From NCBI GenBank assembly GCA_024644745.1, contig JAHEHF010000006.1:16210-80209 (forward strand): a stretch of 64,000 nucleotides of DNA, read 5' to 3'. A program made the translations under genes and the position numbers. The notes under the pieces are model-generated. The model was not told where the DNA came from. It saw only the letters and a program-made list of their open reading frames with translations, and did no database searches. Source of the DNA: Flavobacteriaceae bacterium. GTDB taxonomy: Bacteria > Bacteroidota > Bacteroidia > Flavobacteriales > Flavobacteriaceae. Of this stretch, positions 57,655 to 64,000 are shown piece by piece; the stretch's first letter is position 1, and each line of letters opens with the position of its first letter.

Positions 57655-58689
57655 ATGTATCAAATAGAAGAGCCGAAATATTTTTATTTTTTCATCGCCG
57701 TTGCGACGCTGTTACTGGTGTATTTGCTGAACTTGTTGTGGAAGCGAAAAAAGCAGAGAGAGTTTGCCGATGCTTCACTACTGGATCAGTTGAGCCCTGA
57801 AAAATCTGTTTTTAAACCCGCCTTGAAAATGGTATTTGTTTTATTGGCAATGTCATTTCTGGTCCTGGCCCTGGTCAATCCAAAAATGGGAACTCAGTTG
57901 AAAACGGTGAAAAGGCAGGGTGTGGATATTGTTTTTGCCCTTGATGTTTCAAAAAGCATGCTGGCTGAAGATATTGCCCCCAACAGGCTTGAAAAATCAA
58001 AGCAGATTATTTCCAGGATCATTGACAAGCTTGGCAGTGACAGAGTAGGCATTATCATCTATGCGGGAAATGCTTACCCGCTTTTACCTATTACCACTGA
58101 TCACGGAGCGGCGAAAATGTTTTTGCAAAATGCAGGCCCGGATATGGTTTCCTCTCAGGGAACGGCCATCAATGAGGCGCTTGAATTGTCTAAAACCTTT
58201 TTTGATGATGATACACAGACCAACCGTTTCCTGTTCATCATTTCAGATGGTGAAGACCATGAGGAGAACTCTGAAAAAATTGCAAAGGAGATCGTGGATA
58301 TCGGGATCAGAACATTCACTATAGGAGTGGGCTCCAACAAAGGAGGACCGATACCCATCAAAAGCAATGGAAAATTTGTAGGTTATAAGAAAGACAATAA
58401 AGACGAGGTGGTCATCACCAAACTCAATGTGAATACCTTAAAGGACATTGCGGAAAGCGGAGAAGGGAAGTATATTTACGGAAATAAAACCTCAAAAACC
58501 ATTGAATATGTAGAGGAACTGTTGTTGAAAGCAGATAAAAAGGAGTTTGAGTCCAAACAGTTCTCTGATTACAAGGACCAGTTTCAATGGTTCGTCGGAA
58601 TTGGTCTGCTGTTATTGGTTTTAGACGTTTTCTTACTCAATAAGAAAACAAAATGGGTACAAAAATTGAATTTGTTTAATGAAAGGTAA
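57655..58689 (+). CDS. batB: BatB, VWA-domain membrane protein
   Basis: A 344-residue paralogue of BatA: membrane helices near residues 10-30 and 55-80, a VWA domain with MIDAS DVSKSM and SDGEDHEE, and a C-terminal helix (about 305-325). It lies 16 bases after batA. In Bacteroidota the batA-batB pair is constant. The TPR function found in some BatB proteins is here supplied by the separate batC. Its stop overlaps the 5' end of the longer reading frame of batC. Confidence 0.94.
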   Translation: MYQIEEPKYFYFFIAVATLLLVYLLNLLWKRKKQREFADASLLDQLSPEKSVFKPALKMVFVLLAMSFLVLALVNPKMGTQLKTVKRQGVDIVFALDVSKSMLAEDIAPNRLEKSKQIISRIIDKLGSDRVGIIIYAGNAYPLLPITTDHGAAKMFLQNAGPDMVSSQGTAINEALELSKTFFDDDTQTNRFLFIISDGEDHEENSEKIAKEIVDIGIRTFTIGVGSNKGGPIPIKSNGKFVGYKKDNKDEVVITKLNVNTLKDIAESGEGKYIYGNKTSKTIEYVEELLLKADKKEFESKQFSDYKDQFQWFVGIGLLLLVLDVFLLNKKTKWVQKLNLFNER

Positions 58690-58690
58690 G

Positions 58691-59497
58691 ATGAAATATA
58701 TAATTTTTGTTTTGTTTCTTTTGCCTCTGGGCATGTTGTCTCAGGAAAAGGAGCAGGAAGAACCGGTGAAGATCAAATTGACCGAAAAACAGATTTTGAG
58801 GAAAGGAAACGATCTCTTCAAGCAGCAGAAATATGTTGATGCGGAAGTGAAGTATAAGAAGGCCCTGAAAGAAAACCCTTATTATGAAAAGGCAGGATAT
58901 AATCTCGGGAATGCAGTTTACGAGCAAAAGCGATTTAAGGATGCCTTACCACAGTATGAATTGGTTGCGAAAAGCACCAGGGACCTGACAACCAAAAAGA
59001 AATCTTTTCACAACATTGGCAATGTGATGATGAAGGAAAAACAATACGATAAGGCCGTGGCTGCCTATAAGAATTCTTTATTGCTTGACCCGACAGATGA
59101 AGAGACAAGATATAACCTTGCACTGGCCCAGAAATTGTTGAAGGATCAGCAACAGCAGCAGGATCAAAATAAGGACCAGAATCAGGATCAAAATAAAGAT
59201 CAGGAAAAGGACCAGAATCAGGACCAGAACAGCGAGAACAAGGACCAAAACCAGGACCAGGGAGAAGACGAGAAGAAAGAAGATGAAAACCAGGGAGACA
59301 ATGAAAATGACCAACAGGATCAGCAGAATGAGGGTGACAAGAAGGAGGAGCAAAAGCAGCCTCAGCCCAATCAATTGAGCCAGCAGCAGATAGAGCAACT
59401 GTTGGAGGCCATGAACAATGAAGAAAATAAAACTCAGCAGAAAGTTAATGCCAAAAAAGCAAAAGGGAAAAAAGTAAAACAGGAAAAAGACTGGTAG
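58691..59497 (+). CDS. batC: BatC, TPR protein with Gln/Asp/Lys/Asn-rich tail
   Basis: A 268-residue exported TPR protein. The ATG at 58691 follows the batB stop by one base and gives a clean signal peptide (ending MLSQ); an ATG at 58679 overlaps batB and is less likely. Three TPR units span about residues 35-145 (YKKALKENPYYEKAGYNLGNAVYE and related). Then an extreme low-complexity region (about residues 150-235) built from DQN, QDQ and KDQ steps plus acidic runs, and a basic end (KAKGKKVKQEKDW). The low-complexity region is likely a disordered linker. Confidence 0.93.
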   Translation: MKYIIFVLFLLPLGMLSQEKEQEEPVKIKLTEKQILRKGNDLFKQQKYVDAEVKYKKALKENPYYEKAGYNLGNAVYEQKRFKDALPQYELVAKSTRDLTTKKKSFHNIGNVMMKEKQYDKAVAAYKNSLLLDPTDEETRYNLALAQKLLKDQQQQQDQNKDQNQDQNKDQEKDQNQDQNSENKDQNQDQGEDEKKEDENQGDNENDQQDQQNEGDKKEEQKQPQPNQLSQQQIEQLLEAMNNEENKTQQKVNAKKAKGKKVKQEKDW

Positions 59498-59543
59498 CCG
59501 GGATTGCATTGTATATTTCAATAAACAACGGTAACCTCATCAA

Positions 59544-61304
59544 ATGAAAAGGAATTATTTAACCATATTGATTCTTCTGATCACAGCACAAAGCCTTATC
59601 GCACAGGTAACGTTTAAAACTGCTGTGAGCAAAACTGAATTGGGACTCAATGAACGGTTGCGTATAGAATTTTCTATTGACAAACAAGGGGCAGATGATT
59701 TTACGCCTCCTGATTTCAAAAATTTCAAGGTACTTGCCGGGCCAAGTCAGTCAAGTAGTTTTTCATCGATAAACGGGAGAACTTCCTATAAGCTTACCTA
59801 CACCTATATCATTCAGCCGCTGTCTAAGGGTACGTTTACCATCCCATCAGCCAGTATTACATACAATGACGAGGTGATCAGGTCCAATACAGTGAGGGTA
59901 ACGGTGTCTGACGCAATTGAAATACCCGAAGACCCTGATGATCCGAGATATGTGGCACAGCAAAATATCCATCTGGTAGCCGAGGTATCGAATATGAGCC
60001 CTTATGTTGGAGAAAGTATTTCGGTGATTTACAAGTTATACGTAAACACGAATTTTGTGAATGTTCAGAATACCAGGGAAGTTTCCACCCCTTCATTTAG
60101 TGGATTCTGGAATCAGAATATCGATGTGAAAAAATGGGTGGCCAGAAACGGAACCTACGGAGGTAAGCCGCACCGTTATGTGATTGTCAGAAAAACAGTG
60201 TTGATCCCGCACAAGAGCGGTAGCCTGGAGATTGAGCCTCTGGAGATGGAAATAACTGCAGGAATACCCATTGGGAGACGAGATTTTTTTGGAAATATGC
60301 TCATGAACGATGTCAGTCTTACCATGACCTCGGGCAAAAAGACGATCAGGGTACAAGATTTGCCTTTAAAAGACAAACCCTTTGATTTTGAAGGTGCGGT
60401 TGGAGATTTTAAATTTAACGTAACACCGAGTAAAACTGACCTGGGAGCCAATGAATCTGCTCAGATCAAGGTTGAGCTCAGCGGACAGGGAAATCTTAAA
60501 CTGATCAAATTGCCGGGTATAGAAACGCCGAATGGCCTGGAGGTTTACGAACCTGAGCACAAGGAAAATATCAAAACGACTTTAAACGGACTCTCGGGAA
60601 GTGTTTATGATCAATACGCCGTCGTTCCTCAGGCCAGGGGCAAATTCAAGATTCCCGGCGTATCCTTTTCGTATTTCAATCCGAAGGAAGAAAAGTATCA
60701 TACCGTGATTACTGATCCCATTGTCTTGAATTCCTTGCAAGGAGCCACCTTTATTGATGAAACGGTTAGTTCGAACAAGGTTCCCGTGCTGAGTAAAGAG
60801 GGTGATATCAGGTTCATTCATTTGAACACAACCTTTGTTTCAAAATTAAAAGACAAGGACTTTTTTGGTTCGAATCTTTTTTACATCCTGATGATCCTTC
60901 CATTACTGTCGATTCCTTTGGGGATATTTATCGGGAAAAAGAAACTTGAGAGAGATAGTGACATTGTTGGAAACAAAAGAAGAAAGGCAGACAAGCTGGC
61001 CAGAAAATACCTGTCACAGGCCAGAAAGCAATTGGGTAAAAAGGAGGCATTCTATATCGCTTTAGAAAAGGCACTTCACAATTACCTCAAGGCCAAATTA
61101 CAGGTGGAAACGTCTGAGATTTCCAAGGAAAAAATTGCGGAGATCCTTAACAAGAGAAAAGTGGATGAAAGTATTATTGAAGAATTCAATACGGTTCTTG
61201 ACAATTGTGATTTTGCCCGCTATACGCCTACCACGGACGTGATGATGAAGCAGGAATATGAAAAGGCCAAGGAAGTCCTGGCCAGAATAGATAAAGAATT
61301 ATAA
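59544..61304 (+). CDS. batD: BatD, periplasmic beta-domain protein with C-terminal membrane anchor
   Basis: A 586-residue BatD (oxygen-tolerance family). Signal peptide ends SLIAQ. Several Ig-like/BatD beta-domains follow (about residues 20-430), including AVSKTELGLNERLRIEF, VAEVSNMSPYVGESISV and NVTPSKTDLGANESAQIKV. One transmembrane helix lies at about 448-468 and a cytoplasmic, Lys/Arg/Glu-rich helical tail at about 470-586. Full length. It is the largest Bat protein and probably the scaffold of the complex. Confidence 0.94.
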   Translation: MKRNYLTILILLITAQSLIAQVTFKTAVSKTELGLNERLRIEFSIDKQGADDFTPPDFKNFKVLAGPSQSSSFSSINGRTSYKLTYTYIIQPLSKGTFTIPSASITYNDEVIRSNTVRVTVSDAIEIPEDPDDPRYVAQQNIHLVAEVSNMSPYVGESISVIYKLYVNTNFVNVQNTREVSTPSFSGFWNQNIDVKKWVARNGTYGGKPHRYVIVRKTVLIPHKSGSLEIEPLEMEITAGIPIGRRDFFGNMLMNDVSLTMTSGKKTIRVQDLPLKDKPFDFEGAVGDFKFNVTPSKTDLGANESAQIKVELSGQGNLKLIKLPGIETPNGLEVYEPEHKENIKTTLNGLSGSVYDQYAVVPQARGKFKIPGVSFSYFNPKEEKYHTVITDPIVLNSLQGATFIDETVSSNKVPVLSKEGDIRFIHLNTTFVSKLKDKDFFGSNLFYILMILPLLSIPLGIFIGKKKLERDSDIVGNKRRKADKLARKYLSQARKQLGKKEAFYIALEKALHNYLKAKLQVETSEISKEKIAEILNKRKVDESIIEEFNTVLDNCDFARYTPTTDVMMKQEYEKAKEVLARIDKEL

Positions 61305-61307
61305 AAC

Positions 61308-62096
61308 TTGAATAGTAAAAAGGTTAAAGGTTTGAAAGTTAAATTGAACATCGTATTGGTTTTGTTAATGCACCTCTCGGGTGTGATGGCGCAATCACAA
61401 GAGCCCGATAGTTTATTTAGCGCTGCGAATAAATTTTATCAGCAGGAAAATTATGAGAAGGCCCTGGAACATTACCAGCAAATAGAAAAACAGCAGTTGG
61501 AATCGGCGGAACTCTTTTTCAACATGGCCAATATTTATTATAAAACAAACCAGGTGGCTCCTTCCGTTTATTATTATGAAAAGGCGCTGCAGTTGAGTCC
61601 CAATGATCAGGACATCAAATTCAACCTTGAATTTGCCAATGCCATGGTATTGGATAATATTGATCCATTGCCCAAAAGTCTCGGTCAGAAGTTCATAGAT
61701 CTTATTGTTCTGAGGTTTACTTATGAAACATGGGCCAAGATCTCTGTAAGTCTGGCTTTTGTTTTTGCCATTTTATTTTTGCTATATCATTTTTCTTACA
61801 GTACGGTGAAGAAAAGATTTTATTTTGTTACGAGCATCCTTACCGTGATCCTTGTGACCACATTCCTCTTTTTTACTTACAGGAACAAACATTATGTTGA
61901 CAATAATATACAGGCGATCATATTTTCAAGTCAGGCAGATGTCAAAAGTGCTCCAACCGGATCCAGTGATGTTTATTTTGAACTTCACGAAGGGACAAAA
62001 GTACTGGTGCTCGAAACCTTGGATAACTGGAAAAAGATTAAGATTGCCGACGGGAAAATGGGATGGATCAACGCTTCGGATCTGAAAGAGCTTTGA
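61308..62096 (+). CDS. batE: BatE, TPR-SH3 domain membrane protein
   Basis: A 262-residue protein: signal peptide (about residues 12-28, ending GVMAQ), TPR helices (about 35-105), two transmembrane helices (about 143-162 and 170-190) and a C-terminal bacterial SH3 domain (about 200-260, SAPTGSSDVYFELHEGTKVLVLE, then KIADGKMGWINASDL). It starts with TTG at 61308, 4 bases after the batD stop; the first in-frame ATG would cut the signal peptide. It closes the Bat operon. Confidence 0.93.
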   Translation: MNSKKVKGLKVKLNIVLVLLMHLSGVMAQSQEPDSLFSAANKFYQQENYEKALEHYQQIEKQQLESAELFFNMANIYYKTNQVAPSVYYYEKALQLSPNDQDIKFNLEFANAMVLDNIDPLPKSLGQKFIDLIVLRFTYETWAKISVSLAFVFAILFLLYHFSYSTVKKRFYFVTSILTVILVTTFLFFTYRNKHYVDNNIQAIIFSSQADVKSAPTGSSDVYFELHEGTKVLVLETLDNWKKIKIADGKMGWINASDLKEL

Positions 62097-62216
62097 AACT
62101 GAGCTTAATTTTTCCTTCATCTCAAGGGCCTCTCTACACCTATTCTTTTCTGTTTCAAAAAAAACAGGAAGGATCTGAATAGGAGGTCTTGATCACATGT
62201 GCGAGGATATGAATTC

Positions 62217-62978
62217 TTATTTGGTACAAACAGGCAGGATCTCTCCCTTTGCCAGGCGATATCTTTCAACCAGTTCGGGTGAAAGCAAAGATGAATAGTT
62301 AATTTCCTTAACCCCAAAACCCGCCTTTCTCAAACGGTCAAAATAGTCTTTGCCATAAATACGCACATGATCGTATTGGCCAAAATGACGGGCGCGCTCC
62401 TGCGGATCGCTGATACTGAAATCTTCGTAGGATTTTTCAAGACTCAAATCCTGCGGTATTTGAAAGATGCCCCAGCCTCCCGGTTTCATGACCCTGTAAA
62501 GTTCGCACATGGCCTTGTGATCATCTTCGATATGTTCCAGTACATGGTTACAGAAAACCACGTCAAAAAGATCCGATTCAAAAGGGAGGTCAAGGATGTC
62601 TGCCTTGACATCTACAATTGGCGAATAAAGGTCTGCGGTTGTATAATCAAGGTTTTTCATTTTTTTAAACAAAGAAAGAAAGCATTGTTCGGGAGCCAGA
62701 TGCAAAACCTTTAAGGGTTTATTAAAAAAATCTGTTTCACCTTGAAGATAGAGCCATAGCAGTCTGTGGCGTTCAAGTGAAAGGGTGCTGGGGGATAACA
62801 CGTTTGGCCGTTGCTGGCCGTACCCGTAAGGTAAAAACCGTCTAAAACTTTTACCATCTATAGGATCAGTATAGGTATCACCTTTTAGCCATACGGACAA
62901 GAAAGGACGAACGAGATAACTCATTTTGATCAAGTAAGGACGGGGAATCGTATTGAGCAGGTATTTGAAGATCTTCAT
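62217..62978 (-). CDS. class I SAM-dependent methyltransferase
   Basis: A 253-residue Rossmann-fold methyltransferase (ATG at 62978; a TTG precedes it by 3 bases). The core has LHLAPEQC as a motif I variant, YTTADLYSPIVDVKADILDLPFESDLFDVVFCNHVLEHIEDD covering motifs II-III, and YRVMKPGGWGIFQIP as motif IV-like. A basic N-terminal extension (about 1-60) and a C-terminal KDYFDRLRKAGF segment are also present. Substrate unknown. It is 11 bases downstream of map, so they are co-transcribed. Confidence 0.9.
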   Translation of the reverse strand: MKIFKYLLNTIPRPYLIKMSYLVRPFLSVWLKGDTYTDPIDGKSFRRFLPYGYGQQRPNVLSPSTLSLERHRLLWLYLQGETDFFNKPLKVLHLAPEQCFLSLFKKMKNLDYTTADLYSPIVDVKADILDLPFESDLFDVVFCNHVLEHIEDDHKAMCELYRVMKPGGWGIFQIPQDLSLEKSYEDFSISDPQERARHFGQYDHVRIYGKDYFDRLRKAGFGVKEINYSSLLSPELVERYRLAKGEILPVCTK

Positions 62979-62989
62979 CAATAAAATTC

Positions 62990-63796
62990 TTATGAGGCGC
63001 TAAACTCGGCTTCTTCATTAGTCTCTATCCCCAGGGCTTCGTTGATATAAGCGAAAGTGGAAAGGAGCTGTGGCTTACCGTTAATGATGGCAACATCATG
63101 TTCAAAGTGGGCACTTGCCTTTTTATCTGCAGTTTTGATGGTCCATCCATCACTGTACTGTTTTATCCTGTGGGTTCCGAGGTTGATCATGGGCTCAATG
63201 GCTACGACCATTCCTTCAGCAAATTTTTTGCCCCTGCCACGTCTTCCGTAGTTTGGCATTTCAGGATCCTCGTGCATTTCTCTTCCCAATCCATGACCCA
63301 CCAGTTCACGGACAACGCCATAACCGTGTTTTTCAGTATAATTTTGAATGGCATGTCCCACGTCTCCAACCCGATTCCCGGCTCTGAATTGGCGAATGCC
63401 CACATAGAGGCTCTCCCTGGTCACTTTCAGCAGCTTTTTTATATCATCATCAATTTCTCCCACAGCAAAGGTAAAGGCATGGTCACCATAAAAACCATTT
63501 TTCAATGCACCGCAGTCTACAGATATAATATCTCCTTCCTTCAAGGGCGTTTTGTTTGGAATACCATGAACGACCTGTTCATTGGGACTCATGCAAAGGG
63601 TATTGGGAAAATCATACAAACCCAAAAACCCGGGAGTGGCCCCGTGATCCCTGATAAACTCTTCGGCCAATTTGTCCAGTTCAAGAGTGGTAATACCAGG
63701 CCTGATCGCTTTGGCTATTTCTCCAAGCGTTTTTGAAACAATCAAGGCGCTTTCACGCATCAATTCTATTTCCTCAAGAGATTTAATTTTAATCAT
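62990..63796 (-). CDS. map: type I methionine aminopeptidase
   Basis: A 268-residue MetAP that removes the N-terminal Met from new proteins. The five metal ligands are visible in SVDCGALKNGFYGDHAF (two Asp), GHGLGREMHEDP (His), VAIEPMI (Glu) and the final HFEHDVAI (Glu). The length is close to E. coli Map (264). A TATCTTTG -7 box ends 18 bases upstream of the ATG. The methyltransferase gene is downstream in the same transcript. Confidence 0.97.
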   Translation of the reverse strand: MIKIKSLEEIELMRESALIVSKTLGEIAKAIRPGITTLELDKLAEEFIRDHGATPGFLGLYDFPNTLCMSPNEQVVHGIPNKTPLKEGDIISVDCGALKNGFYGDHAFTFAVGEIDDDIKKLLKVTRESLYVGIRQFRAGNRVGDVGHAIQNYTEKHGYGVVRELVGHGLGREMHEDPEMPNYGRRGRGKKFAEGMVVAIEPMINLGTHRIKQYSDGWTIKTADKKASAHFEHDVAIINGKPQLLSTFAYINEALGIETNEEAEFSAS

Positions 63797-63814
63797 GCTT
63801 TGGTATTAACCGTG

Positions 63815-63822
63815 CAAAGATA
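63815..63822 (-). promoter_or_regulatory. candidate -7 element of map
   Basis: Minus-strand TATCTTTG matches TAnnTTTG and ends 18 bases before the map ATG at 63796. Confidence 0.6.
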
Positions 63823-63898
63823 CTCCAAAAAGTAAAAAGATTGAAATAAAAGGAAGTGGAAAAAACACACGGATGGCTCAAAATCAATCGGTGAAAGC

Positions 63899-64000
63899 TC
63901 AGTCCTCAATAAACCTTATAAGGGTCTTCATCACCTGGTCAGGACTGATACTCGCCATACAATCTTCATAACCCTCAACGATCTTTTTCCCGTAAATGGA
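63899..64000 (-). CDS. unidentified protein, C-terminal 33 residues only
   Basis: The frame is open from the window edge to TGA at 63899-63901 and reads SIYGKKIVEGYEDCMASI... to TLIRFIED. It is upstream of map on the same strand, 76 bases before the map -7 box. The fragment is too short to recognise; it is called coding because the frame is open with natural codon use, but the true gene start is outside the window. Confidence 0.5.
   Translation of the reverse strand, partial: SIYGKKIVEGYEDCMASISPDQVMKTLIRFIED

Noticed and set aside
59078..59521. 147-codon Leu-rich frame on the minus strand resembling a membrane protein
   Set aside because: It is the complement of the DQN/KDQ repeats of batC, which read as Leu/Ile/Val runs on the other strand.
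62150..62167. Possible terminator between batE and the methyltransferase gene
   Set aside because: CTGTTT/AAACAG is only 6 bp with a 6-base loop and no long T-run; too weak to call.
63098..63736. 212-codon open frame on the plus strand
   Set aside because: It lies wholly opposite map, which has all five metal ligands; no independent support.

Overview
The window reads as a contiguous stretch of a Bacteroidota chromosome, most likely a member of the Flavobacteriaceae. The evidence is a Bat (batABCDE) operon, a GLPGLI-family protein next to a CarboxypepD_reg/TonB-type outer-membrane protein, secreted proteins whose signal peptides end in '-AQ' or '-SQ', S9 and M1 peptidases, a GH29 fucosidase, and -7 promoter elements of the Bacteroidota form TAnnTTTG. 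I cannot name a genus. No rRNA, tRNA, CRISPR array or prophage was seen. Coding density is very high and no gene-free stretch exceeds about 300 bases.

Layout. 1-9.6 kb, all minus strand: a 3'-truncated GH29 alpha-L-fucosidase, a Tas-like aldo/keto reductase, pgk, an S9 lipoprotein peptidase, a CarboxypepD_reg-like secreted protein, a small zinc-ribbon protein, an NTF2-like lipoprotein and an M1 aminopeptidase. 9.8-11.8 kb is the only clearly accessory patch: a short tailless SSB, an S23/IVS-like four-helix-bundle gene enclosed by complementary AATGCTAC/GTAGCATT repeats, a YjbQ protein and a broken IS5-type transposase. 11.8-19.3 kb (plus): two roughly 1,050-residue Asp-box (VPS10/sortilin-type) exported paralogues flank an AlkB-type membrane monooxygenase. 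19.3-28.5 kb: an MscS-type channel, a nitrilase/racemase pair, Tex and an outer-membrane receptor-like protein. 28.5-34.2 kb (minus): GLPGLI protein, an ECF sigma/putative anti-sigma/outer-membrane protein operon, and metG. 34.3-43.4 kb: a secreted LD-carboxypeptidase, YraN, a TlpA-like thioredoxin, an SDR, a DUF4252 lipoprotein, PIN-PhoH and mfd.

43.5-48.9 kb (plus) holds a TerB-like protein and a ferrous-iron-type operon: a DtxR/MntR-family repressor with a palindromic operator overlapping its own promoter, a membrane-anchored DtxR-FeoA fusion, FeoB split into separate GTPase and permease genes, and an outer-membrane beta-barrel protein. 48.9-53.5 kb holds a RecB/AddA-like helicase-nuclease, a CvpA protein and panB with a strong terminator. 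53.6-62.1 kb is the complete Bat aerotolerance-type operon: MoxR, DUF58, a BatD-like/DUF4381-like protein, BatA, BatB, BatC, BatD and BatE. The window closes on the minus strand with a methyltransferase, map and the last 33 codons of an unidentified gene.

The most unusual items are the repeat-bounded S23-like element at 10.16-10.66 kb, which resembles a 23S rRNA intervening sequence outside rRNA, and the iron operon with a membrane-tethered regulator and split FeoB.
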